Source: JBCBEX01 sp038528235
GTDB taxonomy: Bacteria > Bacteroidota > Rhodothermia > Rhodothermales > Rubricoccaceae
Reading direction: 5' to 3'
DNA: 64,000 bases
Assembly (NCBI GenBank): GCA_038528235.1
Contig: JBCBEX010000001.1
Location: forward strand, 1-64,000
The notes beneath the pieces were generated by a model, which saw nothing but the letters and a program-made list of their open reading frames with translations, ran no database searches and had not been told where the DNA came from. Below are positions 40,915 through 50,837 of the stretch, piece after piece (the first letter of the stretch is position 1; every line of letters starts with the position of its first letter). A program made the translations under genes and the position numbers.

Positions 40915-43900
40915 TCAGGCGCGGCCCACCGTGGTGCCACCGAGCGCGCCGAGCCGCAACTCCGCGGCGAGTTGCTCGAAGGAGAAGGGCTTCGTGATGA
41001 AGCCGTCCATCCCTGCGTCCATGCAGCGGCGACGCTCCTCGGCGAGGGCGTGCGCCGTGAGCGCAATGATGCGAGGCTGATGGTCGAGCGCGATCTGCGT
41101 GCGGATCCGGCGCGTCGCCTCGACGCCGTCCAGCCGAGGCATCTGGACATCCATGAGGACGACATCGAACACGTGCTGCTCGACCTGCTCCACGGCCTCG
41201 ATGCCGTCGTTGGCCACGACCACGTCCACGCCGAGCATCTGCAGCATGTTGAGCACCACGAACTGGTTGTCGGGTTGGTCCTCCGCCACTAGGACGCGTA
41301 GGCGAGGTGGGCTGGCGTCCGGAGCTGGCGCGTTCGTGACGGCTTGGAAAGACGGAGCATTGGTGCGCATGCGCTGGCGTTCGAGGGCCTGTACGAGGCG
41401 CTCGTAGAGCACGCGCCAGTCGAGTGGCTTGAGCAGCACGGCGTCCACGAGCCCTGGCGCATGCACGCGCTCAGCAGCCGAACTCACCACCACGAGAGGG
41501 AGCGCCCCGCCGGTGGGCGTCGTGCGGATGACGCGCGCCAGGTCGAGGCCCGTTGTCCCCGGCAGCATCATGTCCAGGACGCCGATGTCGAAGGCGTAGC
41601 CCTCCAGGAGGAGGCGCAGCGCCTCGTCGGAGTTGGTGACCGCAAAGACCTTCATGCCCCACTGTTCGAGGTGCTCGGTGAGAATGGCACGGCTCTCGTC
41701 CTCGTCGTCCACGAGCAGCACCGTGTGGCCCGCGAGTGGCGTCTGGGACGCGCCGACCACCACGCGGCGGGTCGTGTAGGCAGGGCGTAGCGGGATGTTG
41801 AGCGTGAACGTGGAGCCGACGTCTAGCGTGCTCGCCACCTGGATGGTGCCGTGCATGAGCGTAGCGAGGCGGCCCGAGATGGCCAGCCCAAGCCCCGTCC
41901 CACCAAAGCGGCGCGTTGTCGAGAGGTCCGCCTGGGTGAAGGCTTTGAAGATGCGCGCCTGCACGTCGGCGTCCATGCCGATGCCGGTGTCGCGGACGTG
42001 GACCAGCAGGCGGGTGTCGGGGCCGTCGTCCTCCGTGGTGACTTCCACCTCGACGCGGCCTTCCTCGGTGAACTTGATCGCGTTGCCGACGAGGTTGATG
42101 AGCACCTGCTGGAAGCGCCGCTCGTCGCCGACGAGGCGCGAGGGGACGGTGTCGTCCAGGTCGTAGGCGAGGTCGAGCTGCTTGCCCGCGGCCTGCGGCG
42201 CGAGGGCTTCGAGCACGCCGCGGACGACGGGTTCGAGCGCAAAGGGCTCCTTGGCCAGCTGCATCTCGCCGGCCTCGATTTTCGAGAAGTCGAGCAGGTC
42301 CTCGATGAGCCCGAGCAGGTGCTCGCCGGAGCGCATGATGCGGTCCACGTAGCCGTGCTGCTGCGCCGTGAGCTCCGTCATGCCCAGCAACTCGGCGAAG
42401 CCGATCACGCTGTTCATCGGCGTACGGATCTCGTGACTCATGGCCGCGAGGAAGGCGCTCTTGGCGCGGTTGGCCGCCTGGGCGCGGTCGCGGGCGTCGA
42501 GCAGGGTGCGCTCCGCCTCGCGCTGCTCCACGAGCACCCCAATCCACTGCGCCAGCATCTGCACGAGGTCCCGGTCGGCCTCGGAGAAGCCGCCGGGGCG
42601 CGGTGTGGCTGAGGAGAAGCTGAGGGTACCGTAGGGCCGATTCTCGACGCAGAACGTGATGCCGATGAAGGCTTCGAGGCCGAACTTGGCATAGCACGTC
42701 GCTTCTCGGTGCTCCGATTCGCCCATATGGGTGATCGTGGTGACGGTGTCGTCGTTGTCCCAGACGAAGCGGCCGTAGGTGTCCTGGAGCAAAAGCTGGG
42801 TGCCTGGTGGGTGGACGTCGCCCTTGCGCGCGAAACTCATCTCGACGGTGTAGAGCGCATCGGAGTTGCTCGGCGCCCCCTCGACGCGATTGACGAGGCC
42901 ATAGTCGAGGCCGAGCATGCGAGTCGTCTCGGCGAGCGCGTAGCGGATGTGGTCGTCGTAGGGTAGGCCGTCGCGGGCGGCGATGTCGTAGAGCAGCATC
43001 GAGCGGTCGGCGCGCTCCTGGAGGTTGCGCTCCGCCGCGGCGCGGTCGGTGATGTCGAGGCCCACGCCGAGCATGCCGTTCACGGTACCCTCGTCGTCGA
43101 AGGTGGGCACCCCGTAGGTCTCGTAGACGAGCGGACCGACCTCGGAGGTGTATTGCGTGGGTATGCCCTCCAGCACCCGGCGCAGGCCGCTTGTGACCGT
43201 TTCGCTCTCGGCGTAGAGGTCGAACACGTTCTGCCCCTCGATCTCGCCGGGGCCGATGCCAAGCCTGGCGAGGCCGCTGCCGTCGGAGAGCGTGACGATC
43301 CCATCGGCGTCCGTGGCGAAGAGCACCATCGGGATGTTGTCGAGGACGGTGCGGAGGCGGCGCTGGCTGGTTTCGAGCGCCGTGCGCGTCTGCACCTGCT
43401 CGGTCACGTCGCGGCCCTCTGAGATGAGCATGACGACGTCGCCGTGCTCGTCCAGGACGGGCTTGATCGAGAAGTCGATGACGGCCGTGCGGCCCTCGGT
43501 GCCGAGTACCTCGGCGTTGTAGCGGATGAACTCGCCCTGTGCGGCCCGGGCGATCTGGTCCCGCAGATAAGACTGTGTCTCCTCCGATACGGTCCACCAG
43601 TGGCACTCCCAGAACGGTTTCCCGACCACGTCCTCGGGGCTCAGGTCTGCGAAGGCCATCGCGGTCGTGTTCGCCTCCAGCAGCGTCCCGTCAGGTTTCA
43701 TCAGCCCGATGAACTGGAACATCGAATGGAAGATCGCCTCGAAGCGCTGTTCGCTCTCGCGGCGGGCCTGCGCAAGCTCGACCTCATCGGTGATGACCTC
43801 GGTGTACATGACGAGGCCGCCGATCTCGCCTTCGACATTGGTCCAGGGCCGGACCTCCCATCGGACCCAGTCGGTCCGCCCGTCAGCGCGTTCGAAGGCC

Positions 43901-44538
43901 TCGCCGTCGTTGCTCTCCACGGCCCCTGCGAGGCAGCGCCGGTGGACGGCCTTCCACGCGTCAGGGGTCTCGGGAAACACCTCGTAGTGGCTGCGCCCAA
44001 GTACGTCGGGCTTGTCGAGTCGGTAGTCGCGGATCCAGCGGTGGCTCACGGCGAGGTAGCGCATCTCGCGGTCCACCATGGCCACCGGGTTGGGCATGTG
44101 CTCCACGAAAGCGCGCAGGCGCTCCTGTGTGGCCTCCATGTCGCGCAGAGCAAGCGTCTCGCTCGTCTGGTCGTCGATCACGTAGGTGAAGCGCGGGATG
44201 CCTGCCTCGCTCTCGCCCACGTAGCTCACGGTCGCCACGAGGTAGCGTGTGCCCACGGGGCTCGCCTGCTCGTAGCTGAAGCGGATGGGCTTGTTCGTGT
44301 CTCGGGCCTCCTCATAGTGCCGGGAGAACAACTCCACGACGCCCGTGGGGTCGTCGTCCTCCGGGAAGAACCGGCCAGCCAGGTCGGGGCCGTCCGTTTC
44401 GCTGATGCGGTCGGTGGCTTCGTTGCCGATCAGGTGCAGGACGCCGTCGGGATGGAGTTCGACGAGCCCCATACTCACCGGGGCGTGGTCGAAGAGCTGG
44501 CGCAGGGCAGCGGCGCCGAGAGGCGTTGGGGTAGCCAT
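40915..44538 (-). CDS. Multi-PAS/GAF hybrid histidine kinase with two receiver domains
   Basis: A 1207-aa cytoplasmic signalling protein; no signal peptide or membrane helix is visible. Order: about four PAS domains (residues 1-510), a GAF domain (about 525-690, LLYDIAARDG to LAQWIGVLVEQREAE), HisKA with AAMSHEIRTPMNSVIG near 715, HATPase with GTGLGLAI, a first receiver (LLVDDEDES, VLDMMLPG), and a C-terminal second receiver (RVLVAEDQPDNQ, VVLMDVQMPRLDG). No HPt domain is present, so a separate phosphotransfer protein or reverse flow is likely. The second receiver is of the canonical type for a kinase-attached output. The stimulus is unknown; PAS/GAF suggests redox, light or a small ligand. 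Monocistronic. Confidence 0.92.
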   Translation of the reverse strand: MATPTPLGAAALRQLFDHAPVSMGLVELHPDGVLHLIGNEATDRISETDGPDLAGRFFPEDDDPTGVVELFSRHYEEARDTNKPIRFSYEQASPVGTRYLVATVSYVGESEAGIPRFTYVIDDQTSETLALRDMEATQERLRAFVEHMPNPVAMVDREMRYLAVSHRWIRDYRLDKPDVLGRSHYEVFPETPDAWKAVHRRCLAGAVESNDGEAFERADGRTDWVRWEVRPWTNVEGEIGGLVMYTEVITDEVELAQARRESEQRFEAIFHSMFQFIGLMKPDGTLLEANTTAMAFADLSPEDVVGKPFWECHWWTVSEETQSYLRDQIARAAQGEFIRYNAEVLGTEGRTAVIDFSIKPVLDEHGDVVMLISEGRDVTEQVQTRTALETSQRRLRTVLDNIPMVLFATDADGIVTLSDGSGLARLGIGPGEIEGQNVFDLYAESETVTSGLRRVLEGIPTQYTSEVGPLVYETYGVPTFDDEGTVNGMLGVGLDITDRAAAERNLQERADRSMLLYDIAARDGLPYDDHIRYALAETTRMLGLDYGLVNRVEGAPSNSDALYTVEMSFARKGDVHPPGTQLLLQDTYGRFVWDNDDTVTTITHMGESEHREATCYAKFGLEAFIGITFCVENRPYGTLSFSSATPRPGGFSEADRDLVQMLAQWIGVLVEQREAERTLLDARDRAQAANRAKSAFLAAMSHEIRTPMNSVIGFAELLGMTELTAQQHGYVDRIMRSGEHLLGLIEDLLDFSKIEAGEMQLAKEPFALEPVVRGVLEALAPQAAGKQLDLAYDLDDTVPSRLVGDERRFQQVLINLVGNAIKFTEEGRVEVEVTTEDDGPDTRLLVHVRDTGIGMDADVQARIFKAFTQADLSTTRRFGGTGLGLAISGRLATLMHGTIQVASTLDVGSTFTLNIPLRPAYTTRRVVVGASQTPLAGHTVLLVDDEDESRAILTEHLEQWGMKVFAVTNSDEALRLLLEGYAFDIGVLDMMLPGTTGLDLARVIRTTPTGGALPLVVVSSAAERVHAPGLVDAVLLKPLDWRVLYERLVQALERQRMRTNAPSFQAVTNAPAPDASPPRLRVLVAEDQPDNQFVVLNMLQMLGVDVVVANDGIEAVEQVEQHVFDVVLMDVQMPRLDGVEATRRIRTQIALDHQPRIIALTAHALAEERRRCMDAGMDGFITKPFSFEQLAAELRLGALGGTTVGRA

Positions 44539-44814
44539 GAGGAGGGGCGGCTGTGCGTGACAACGTACGTCGTGCTCCTCTGAATCTCTCTCTGCGTCGC
44601 GCGATATGTGATAGGCCTTGGAGCAGTCGAGACGGTGTCTAAATCAACGGCTGGGCTGCAAATTTACAGGGTTGGCGAGCCTATTGCAAAGAACAGGGGT
44701 TGGATGCAGACCCTAGATAAACCTAGGAGAAACCCTCATATTCAAGGCTCTGTACAGGATTTGGCTGATCTATTTTGGGATTCGTTCGCCTGGGCAAGAT
44801 CGCAAGGCTCTCCT
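44539..44814. other. Intergenic region, no gene seen
   Basis: About 275 bases between the hybrid kinase start and the rqcH stop, visibly poorer in G+C. It should hold the kinase promoter on the minus strand; no clear -7/-33 pair, tRNA or strong hairpin could be read. A small CTCTCC-TTCA-GGGAGAG hairpin overlaps the rqcH stop. Confidence 0.5.
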
Positions 44815-46548
44815 TCAGGGAGAGACCATAACGACGTCTTCTCGATCCACTCTGACGAGTCCTGGTCCCCCCCCTTTGACGGGCCGCACATACTTTTTCT
44901 CAGTCACGATCACCGGCACGAGGCTGCCCCCTCGGGCGTCGCTGTACCGCGCTGCGAGCGCGGCCGCTGCCTCAATGACGGGCGTCCCTGGCCGGTCGTC
45001 GCGCCCGCGCACCCGCACGACCACGTGAGAGCCGGGAACGCCCCGCGCGTGCAGCCACAGGTCGAAGGGCCGCGCATGCCGGGTTGTGAGCTCGGCGTTG
45101 GACCTGGCGTTTTTGCCGACCCATGCCTCGTAGCCACCGGGCAGCGGAAAGCGGCGGTAGGGCAGCCGCTCCTCGCCGACGGCCTCGCGGCCGGTGAACG
45201 GTTCGAGGTCGGTCTTGCGGTCCTTGAGAAAGCGTTCGAGGTCGGCGACGCGCTCCTGGCTGCGCAGGTCGGCGAGGAGCGATGCAGCCTCCTCGGCTTC
45301 GTCTTGGATGTGCTGCCAGCGGTCCTCGGCGTGGGCGCGTGCCTGCCGGGTGCGGCGGGCCCGGTCGTAGTAGCGCTGCGCGTTCTCGATGCCGGTACGC
45401 GCTGGGTCGAGCGGGATCGTGACGGGCGCGCCGTCGGTGAGGAGGTCGGGGAGCACGATCTCCTCGTGACCGGGGGCGAGGTGCGTGGCCTGCGCCATGA
45501 GCAGGTGGCCGAAGGCTTCGTGGCGGTCGGCGCGGCTCGGCGTGGCGAGCTCGTCGAGCATGGCCTCAGCGCTTCGGGCACGGCGCTCATAGGCGGCCAC
45601 GAGCGCTTTCTCGACGGGGTCGAAGAGCGTACGGAAGCGCCGCTGCCCGAGCCGCCGCCGGACGTAGACGCGCAGCGCTCGGTCGAGCGTGTCGAACGCC
45701 TCGGCGCGAGGGGTGTCAGCGCGATGGGCGAGATGCTGCATCGGGACGAGCGAGAACGCCGTGGCCTCGTCGCGAGCGTCGGTCGTCATCCAGTAGACGT
45801 GCGGCGCGAGGGCGTCGCCATGCAGTTCTTCGTCGAGGGCACGGGCGGCCTCGAAGAGCGCCCGGCGGTCAGTCTCGTCGAGCGTGTCGGGCGCAGCGTC
45901 CGCGTCGAGCCCGGCTCGGTGCGTGGCCTCGGCGGCGGGCAGCGCGCCAAAGAGCGGCATCGTGCGCGCAAGCGCCGACGAGACCGTCTTGCGCTGCGTC
46001 GTCCAGCGTGCCTCGAAGGCGTCGAACGTGGCGACCGCCGGGGCGGGGCGCGGCGAGGGGGCCTCTGTGCCGCGCAGCGCATCGTCGCGCAGAAAGGCGG
46101 TGCGGACGATCGGGGCGCTCTCGGTCGCCTGGTCCCCGTCGATCCAGAGCACATTAGGGCGCGGGCCGAAGAGCAGCACCGCCAGGCGCGTCCCGTCGTC
46201 GAGGTCGAGGTAGAGAAATCGGTCGCGCTCGGCGACGCGCACGCCGGTCACGATGCGGCCGAGTGCGTCTTCGAAGAGCGTGACGCTGTTGCGGCGAGCA
46301 CGGTGGGTGCCCCGCGAGCGAAACGCCCCGCGCTCCGCGCCGAGCAGCAGGTGCAGTGTCCAGGCGTCGGCATCCTCCGCCTCGTCGGGTGCGATCACCA
46401 GCGTGAGTTCGGCGCGGTTCTGCGAGTAGGCGTCGAGGAGCCGGGCGCCTGCGAGGTCGCTGTTCCAGAGGCGCGCCAGCGCTCGAAGCGTGTAGTAGCT
46501 AGTCGTCACGTGTCGTCCGGTCGTAGTCCGTGAGGGAGCTGTCTCCAA
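44815..46548 (-). CDS. rqcH: NFACT-family ribosome quality control protein (RqcH/FbpA-like)
   Basis: A 577-aa protein of the RqcH/Rqc2/FbpA family, which binds stalled 50S subunits and recruits tRNA-Ala to tag nascent chains. NFACT-N features include YYTLRALARLWNSDLAGARL and LLLGAERGAF; a coiled-coil middle segment (RRTRQARAHAEDRWQHIQDEAEEAASLLADL region, about 400-450) is followed by NFACT-R with YEAWVGKNARSNAELTTRHA, LWLHARGVPGSHVV and TEKKYVRPVKGG. The start may be GTG 46509 (VTTSYYTL), closer to homologues, rather than ATG 46548. A 42-base gap separates it from the upstream lipoprotein gene, so co-transcription is likely. Confidence 0.88.
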   Translation of the reverse strand: METAPSRTTTGRHVTTSYYTLRALARLWNSDLAGARLLDAYSQNRAELTLVIAPDEAEDADAWTLHLLLGAERGAFRSRGTHRARRNSVTLFEDALGRIVTGVRVAERDRFLYLDLDDGTRLAVLLFGPRPNVLWIDGDQATESAPIVRTAFLRDDALRGTEAPSPRPAPAVATFDAFEARWTTQRKTVSSALARTMPLFGALPAAEATHRAGLDADAAPDTLDETDRRALFEAARALDEELHGDALAPHVYWMTTDARDEATAFSLVPMQHLAHRADTPRAEAFDTLDRALRVYVRRRLGQRRFRTLFDPVEKALVAAYERRARSAEAMLDELATPSRADRHEAFGHLLMAQATHLAPGHEEIVLPDLLTDGAPVTIPLDPARTGIENAQRYYDRARRTRQARAHAEDRWQHIQDEAEEAASLLADLRSQERVADLERFLKDRKTDLEPFTGREAVGEERLPYRRFPLPGGYEAWVGKNARSNAELTTRHARPFDLWLHARGVPGSHVVVRVRGRDDRPGTPVIEAAAALAARYSDARGGSLVPVIVTEKKYVRPVKGGGPGLVRVDREDVVMVSP

Positions 46549-46590
46549 CCACCGACCCGTGAATTAGATCAGCCGCACCGCGACACCGAC

Positions 46591-47922
46591 TCACGGCACC
46601 TCGCGCTCGACGCAGCGGTAGACCCGGTCGGCGAGGCGTTCCGCGAGGGCGACGCGGAGACGTACTTCGAGGTCGCGCTCCTCGTCCTCCAGGTACTCTT
46701 CGTCGAAGAGTCGTCGCTCGCTGCGGTCGAGGTCGAGGTCGCTCACGCGGCCTGCGTAGACGCCCGTTCGCAGTCGCGTATCCACACGCCGCTCCACCTC
46801 GCCCTCGCAAACGACGCGGCGCGAGCGGGCATCGACGACCTCGTAGACGAGCGTCGCGCTGAGGTCGAGGTCGGTCGTGACGCGGGTATAGGTGGCGGTG
46901 CCGCCGCCGCGTCGGTCGGCGGTGCGGGTCTCGCGCTCGCGCTCCTCCTCAGCACGGGTGAAGTCGTCGAGGCGGGTTGCCACGGCGAGGTCGGCGTCGA
47001 GGACGCGGGCGAGTTCGGCGGAGGTGCCGCGGCGGCCGTAGCGCTCGTCGCCGCCCGAGAGTGAGCGGATGGCGCGGCGCACGTCCGGCGGATAGGCGGC
47101 CACGACGAAGAGCGGCGGACGGCTCCACACCTCGTCTTCGAGGCGGTCGTTGAGCGCTTCGCGGAAGTCGTTCGGCATAGCGCGGGTGGCGCGGCCCCCG
47201 CGTGTCTCCGTCGGGAAGGCCGCGATGCGGATGCTGCCCGCGTCGAGGATGGCGGCTTGCAGGTCGAGCAGGGCGCGCTGGTCGGGGGCGTAGCTGAGAG
47301 CGCGCTCGGCGCGGTCGTAGGCGGTGCGGAAGCGCCCGGCGACGAGGGCGACCTCGGCCCAGCCGCCGTAGGCGTCGGCGCGGCGTGCGTCGAGGGCGGC
47401 CTGTACCGAGGGGGGCGGTGCGTAGCGTGTGGCGCGGTCGTAGGCCTCGACGGCGCGCTCGAAGTCGTCAGCCGCGTAGGCATCGTCGCCTACCTCTTGC
47501 AGCGTCGCGATAGCGGCGTCGAAGGTGGCGCGGCGGTCCTCGTCGTAGGTGTCGAACACGGGCAGGCGCACGCCCACGCCTCCGGCCGCCCCCAACAGTT
47601 CGTCGGCGTCGCGGTAGACCTCGGCGGCCCCGACCGGGTCGTCGCCCTCGATCGCGGCACCGATGGCGGCGGTGTAGCCCTCCATCGCACGCGTGCCCGC
47701 CGCCACGAGCCGCTCGCGCACAGCAGCGCTGTCCTCCTTCTCCAGCGAGTCCACGTAGCGGAACGCGGCCTCGGCATACTGGCCCTGCGCTTCGAGCGCC
47801 TGCCCCTCGTCATACAACTCCTCGGCGCTCTTGCACCCCAGGGCGAGCACGATCAGGAGCAACGAGACGACGTATCGACGTGTGAAGGTGTGCACGTGTG
47901 AACGAGTGCGAGAGCGACGCAT
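46591..47922 (-). CDS. Putative lipoprotein with TPR-like helices
   Basis: A 443-aa envelope protein. The N-terminus carries basic residues and a hydrophobic core ending in lipobox ALGC near residue 30. Residues 35-220 contain TPR-like helical repeats (ELYDEGQALEAQGQYAEAA, FERAVEAYDRATRY, AYDRAERALSYAPD). The C-terminal half is Arg/Asp-rich and beta-like (LSATLVYEVVDARSRRVVC). Function unknown. It may be an outer-membrane assembly or surface scaffold protein. A GTG at about 47892 is an alternative start. It precedes rqcH on the same strand and follows the trmH-like gene by 95 bases. Confidence 0.7.
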   Translation of the reverse strand: MRRSRTRSHVHTFTRRYVVSLLLIVLALGCKSAEELYDEGQALEAQGQYAEAAFRYVDSLEKEDSAAVRERLVAAGTRAMEGYTAAIGAAIEGDDPVGAAEVYRDADELLGAAGGVGVRLPVFDTYDEDRRATFDAAIATLQEVGDDAYAADDFERAVEAYDRATRYAPPPSVQAALDARRADAYGGWAEVALVAGRFRTAYDRAERALSYAPDQRALLDLQAAILDAGSIRIAAFPTETRGGRATRAMPNDFREALNDRLEDEVWSRPPLFVVAAYPPDVRRAIRSLSGGDERYGRRGTSAELARVLDADLAVATRLDDFTRAEEERERETRTADRRGGGTATYTRVTTDLDLSATLVYEVVDARSRRVVCEGEVERRVDTRLRTGVYAGRVSDLDLDRSERRLFDEEYLEDEERDLEVRLRVALAERLADRVYRCVEREVP

Positions 47923-48017
47923 GGCGAATCGGGGTTGAGACGTGGCGCATCAGACAATGCGCTGAAGCTAGCCGCGGGAGCGCACCGCAACACCGCCGTA
48001 CCGCGACGCCGCCGCAC

Positions 48018-48821
48018 TCACCGATCCGCGGCCAGGACGGCGGCGTGGTGCGGTACGGAGCGGAGGTAGTAGCTCGCGGTGAGCGCGGTCTGCTGGGCGG
48101 GCGTGAGGTCGCCGTGGCGGCCCTGGCGGGCGAGGCGATCCTGGCGGGCGTGGTAGAGCGCGAGCGCGGCCGCAACGGAGATGTTGTAGCTCTGGATGAA
48201 GCCGTCGATGGGGAGGACGACGTTGAGGTCGGCGAGGGCGAGGAGGTCGTCGGAGACGCCGCGCTGCTCGTTGCCGAGCACCAGGGCTGTCGGCACGGTG
48301 AAGTCGACGGTGTCGATGGGCACGGCGTCGGCGCTGAGGTGCGTCGCGGCGATGCGGTAGCCGAGCGAGTGGGCGTGCGCGGCGAAGGCGGCGGGCGTCG
48401 TCCAGCGGTAGAAGTCGAGCCAGCGGTGGGCGCCCTGGCTGACGCGCGAGGCGACCTTCGAGGGGTCGTCCAGGTCGAGGTCGGCGGCAAGGTCGGTGAC
48501 GGGCGCGGCGAGCGGCGCAGCGGTGCGGGCGGCGAGGCGCTGCCCGAGCTTGTCGGCGTCGCCTTCGAGCGCGACGAGGTGCGCGGCCCCGTAGCCCAGG
48601 CCCTCGGTGCTGCGGAGGACGGCGTTGAGGTTGCCCGCGTCGTGGACGCCTTCGAGCACCGGCACGACGGTGTAGGTGCGCTGCGCCACCGCCTCGGCGA
48701 TGCGCGCCTTGCGCGGGTCCGAGAGCAGCGGGGCGAGCCGCGCGACGACCTCGTCGGGGGCATACGTCACGCCGTCGAAGACGAAGCCGTCGGCGTAGGG
48801 CAGGGGGGCGAGGGCGGACAC
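48018..48821 (-). CDS. trmH: TrmH/SpoU-family RNA 2'-O-methyltransferase
   Basis: A SPOUT-class RNA methylase, probably tRNA Gm18 methylase, about 267 aa. Motifs: VPVLEGVHDAGNLNAVLRS (motif 1), LVLGNEQRGVSDDLL (motif 2) and LPIDGFIQSYNISVAAALAL (motif 3 with the trefoil-knot SAM site). The start is set at GTG 48821 (VSALAPLPYADG): no ATG is near and the in-frame sequence farther upstream is the antisense of the next gene. The C-terminal RQGRHGDLTPAQQ tail fits TrmH. The target RNA is not certain; 23S rRNA is an alternative. Confidence 0.85.
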   Translation of the reverse strand: MSALAPLPYADGFVFDGVTYAPDEVVARLAPLLSDPRKARIAEAVAQRTYTVVPVLEGVHDAGNLNAVLRSTEGLGYGAAHLVALEGDADKLGQRLAARTAAPLAAPVTDLAADLDLDDPSKVASRVSQGAHRWLDFYRWTTPAAFAAHAHSLGYRIAATHLSADAVPIDTVDFTVPTALVLGNEQRGVSDDLLALADLNVVLPIDGFIQSYNISVAAALALYHARQDRLARQGRHGDLTPAQQTALTASYYLRSVPHHAAVLAADR

Positions 48822-49029
48822 AGGGCGAGGGAGTGCAGAGGTGGAGAGCAAGGTAGGGACCGAAGCGCGTGGGCGTCGAGAGGCGGGGGCATCGAAGAGC
48901 CAGCGAAAGCGCGCCGATGCGTCGTCCCTGGTGCCGTCTGTGGAGCCGAGGCGGTTGACTGCCGTAGCAGAAGGCAGGATTTTCCCCTGGCTCCCCCAAC
49001 TCTCAGGCCCTCTCGTCACCCGTCTGCCC

Positions 49030-49866
49030 ATGCGTCTCGTCCTCATCGCTGTCCTGCTTACTCTGGTCGGCTGCCTCCCCGACCAGGCTCCGCTGGAGCC
49101 CGACCCGGCAGACGCGCCCATCCTGGAGGACCCGGACGCCGTGCTTGACTCGTTGGTGGCGCGCTGGGAAGCGGCCTCGGCAGACCTCAGCGGCTTCACG
49201 CTGGCGACGGAGAAGGCCGTCGTGCAGTACGCGCAGCGCCCCGACGGCTCGTTCAGGATTGCCAACGCAGGCGTCCGTGCGGGCGTGGACGCGACCCAGT
49301 CCGACCCGCCGCCCATCCAGTTCCTGCTGCCCGACCACCGTCAGGTGGCGTCGCTGTTGCGCGGGCGCTCCGACCTCGCCATCGACCGGAGCACGACGCC
49401 CGCCCGCTACCGCCTCATCGCGCGCCCAGACTACCTCGCCGAGGTCAGCCCCGACTCCCTGAGTGGGCCCTTCGCGGCCCCCGTCGCGGCCGACGCGGTC
49501 GTCGAGGCAGGAACCTACCATCTGCGCGAGATCCGCACCCGCAGCCCGCTGCCCGGCAGCACCGTCGACTCGGCGCTGGTGGACCTTCGCATCGCCTACA
49601 GCAACTACGAGGTCACAGACGGACTGCTCGCCCCGCGCGCCGTCACGGTCATCGCCAGCGGGCTGAGCGCGACGTTCGACGCAGGCGAACTGATGTTCCT
49701 GCGTGCGCAGTACCAGCAGCGGCGCAGCCAGATGCAGGGGCTTACAGGCGAGGCGCGCGCCGCCGAGGAGGCCGCCGTCGAAGACCTGCGCGCGCTCATC
49801 GAAGACGGGGTCTCGACGCAGACGATGCGCGTCGATTCCGTGGCTGTGACGCAGGCAGAGGGCTAG
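49030..49866 (+). CDS. Putative lipoprotein
   Basis: A 278-aa protein with a short signal peptide ending in lipobox TLVGC (Cys about residue 15), then an acidic Pro-rich linker and a beta-rich domain with a C-terminal helical tail rich in Gln/Glu. The start ATG at 49030 is clear because the signal peptide begins there. The beta-rich part (ADLSGFTLATEKAVVQY, YRLIARPDYLAEV, YEVTDGLLAPRAVTV) resembles outer-membrane lipoprotein-sorting or LolA/LolB-like barrels, but that is only a guess. It is divergent from trmH and upstream of the SDR gene on the same strand. Confidence 0.7.
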   Translation: MRLVLIAVLLTLVGCLPDQAPLEPDPADAPILEDPDAVLDSLVARWEAASADLSGFTLATEKAVVQYAQRPDGSFRIANAGVRAGVDATQSDPPPIQFLLPDHRQVASLLRGRSDLAIDRSTTPARYRLIARPDYLAEVSPDSLSGPFAAPVAADAVVEAGTYHLREIRTRSPLPGSTVDSALVDLRIAYSNYEVTDGLLAPRAVTVIASGLSATFDAGELMFLRAQYQQRRSQMQGLTGEARAAEEAAVEDLRALIEDGVSTQTMRVDSVAVTQAEG

Positions 49867-49987
49867 GAGAACCGAACGAGGGCGGATAGCCGGAGCGTGT
49901 GGGTTGAACGCCGCCGTTGAACCGCATCCGTCCTGTTCCGTACCTCCAGCCTACTGAATGCTTTCCCTTTACCCCTTTGCCTGTCCT

Positions 49988-50725
49988 ATGACCCTGACTG
50001 ATCGTGTAGCCGTTGTGACTGGAGCCAGCCGAGGGATCGGCCTCGCCTGCGCCGAGGCGTTCCTCGACGCTGGGATGCAGGTCTACGCCCTCGCGCGCTC
50101 CACCGACGACCTCGAAGCCCACCGCGAGCGTCTCGGCGAGCGCCTGCACCCGGTCCGCTGCGACGTCACCGACGTGGCGAGCGTGGACGCCGCCTTCGCA
50201 CAGATCGACGTCGAGTCTAGCCGCTGCGACGTGCTCGTCAACAACGCCGGGCTCGGCAAATTCGGCCCCGTCGACGACCTCCCGCTCGACGCGTGGAACG
50301 TGCAGATCGAGACGAACCTCAACGGGGTGTTCTACTGCACCCGCCGCGCCGTGCCGCTGATGAAGCGCCAGTTCGAGGCAACCTCGACGGACGACGGGCC
50401 CGGCTACGGAGGCCACATCGTCCACATCGCCTCGGTGGCAGGGCTGGTCGGGAACCCGCAACTTGCGGCCTACAACGCGACCAAGTTCGGCCTACGTGGC
50501 TTCGCGGAGGCGACGATGAAGGAACTCCGCCCCCACGGCATCCGCACGACGTGCATCTACCCCGGCTCGGTGGACACGCACTTCGGCGACGTGGCCGGCA
50601 TCGCGATGAGCCCGAACGCGATGAAACCGGAGGACATCGCCGCGAGCGTGCTCCACGCCGTGCAGATGCCGGTGCGTACGCTCGTCTCCGAGATCGTGCT
50701 GCGCCCGCTCCGCGTCGGGAAGTAG
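49988..50725 (+). CDS. SDR-family oxidoreductase
   Basis: A 245-aa classical short-chain dehydrogenase/reductase. The cofactor motif TGASRGIG is at about residues 10-17, NNAG at about 80, the catalytic Ser in HIASVAG, and YNATK supplies Tyr-x3-Lys. The start ATG at 49988 (MTLTDRVAVVTG) gives the usual spacing; the in-frame start at 49958 adds 10 non-conserved residues. Substrate unknown; the closest general type is a 3-ketoacyl-ACP-reductase-like or sepiapterin-reductase-like SDR. A strong stem-loop follows the stop at 50750-50787. Confidence 0.9.
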   Translation: MTLTDRVAVVTGASRGIGLACAEAFLDAGMQVYALARSTDDLEAHRERLGERLHPVRCDVTDVASVDAAFAQIDVESSRCDVLVNNAGLGKFGPVDDLPLDAWNVQIETNLNGVFYCTRRAVPLMKRQFEATSTDDGPGYGGHIVHIASVAGLVGNPQLAAYNATKFGLRGFAEATMKELRPHGIRTTCIYPGSVDTHFGDVAGIAMSPNAMKPEDIAASVLHAVQMPVRTLVSEIVLRPLRVGK

Positions 50726-50749
50726 CCAGAGCGCACCTGACCACAAAGG

Positions 50750-50787
50750 GCACCGGGGCTGCTCCATCATCGGAGCAGCCCCGGTGC
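50750..50787. terminator. Stem-loop terminator between the SDR and T9SS-cargo genes
   Basis: CACCGGGGCTGCTCC (50751-50765) pairs perfectly with GGAGCAGCCCCGGTG (50772-50786) around a 6-base loop, extended by one more pair at 50750/50787. It lies between two convergent genes (stops at 50725 and 50838). No long T-run is present. Confidence 0.75.
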
Positions 50788-50837
50788 TGTGTCTATCAGC
50801 GCTGTGTTTACCCGTGCTGTGCCTGAAGACGGGTCGA

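Noticed and set aside
44608..46533. 641-codon + strand frame over rqcH
   Set aside because: Low-complexity Gly/Val/Glu/Arg product; NFACT motifs are on the other strand.
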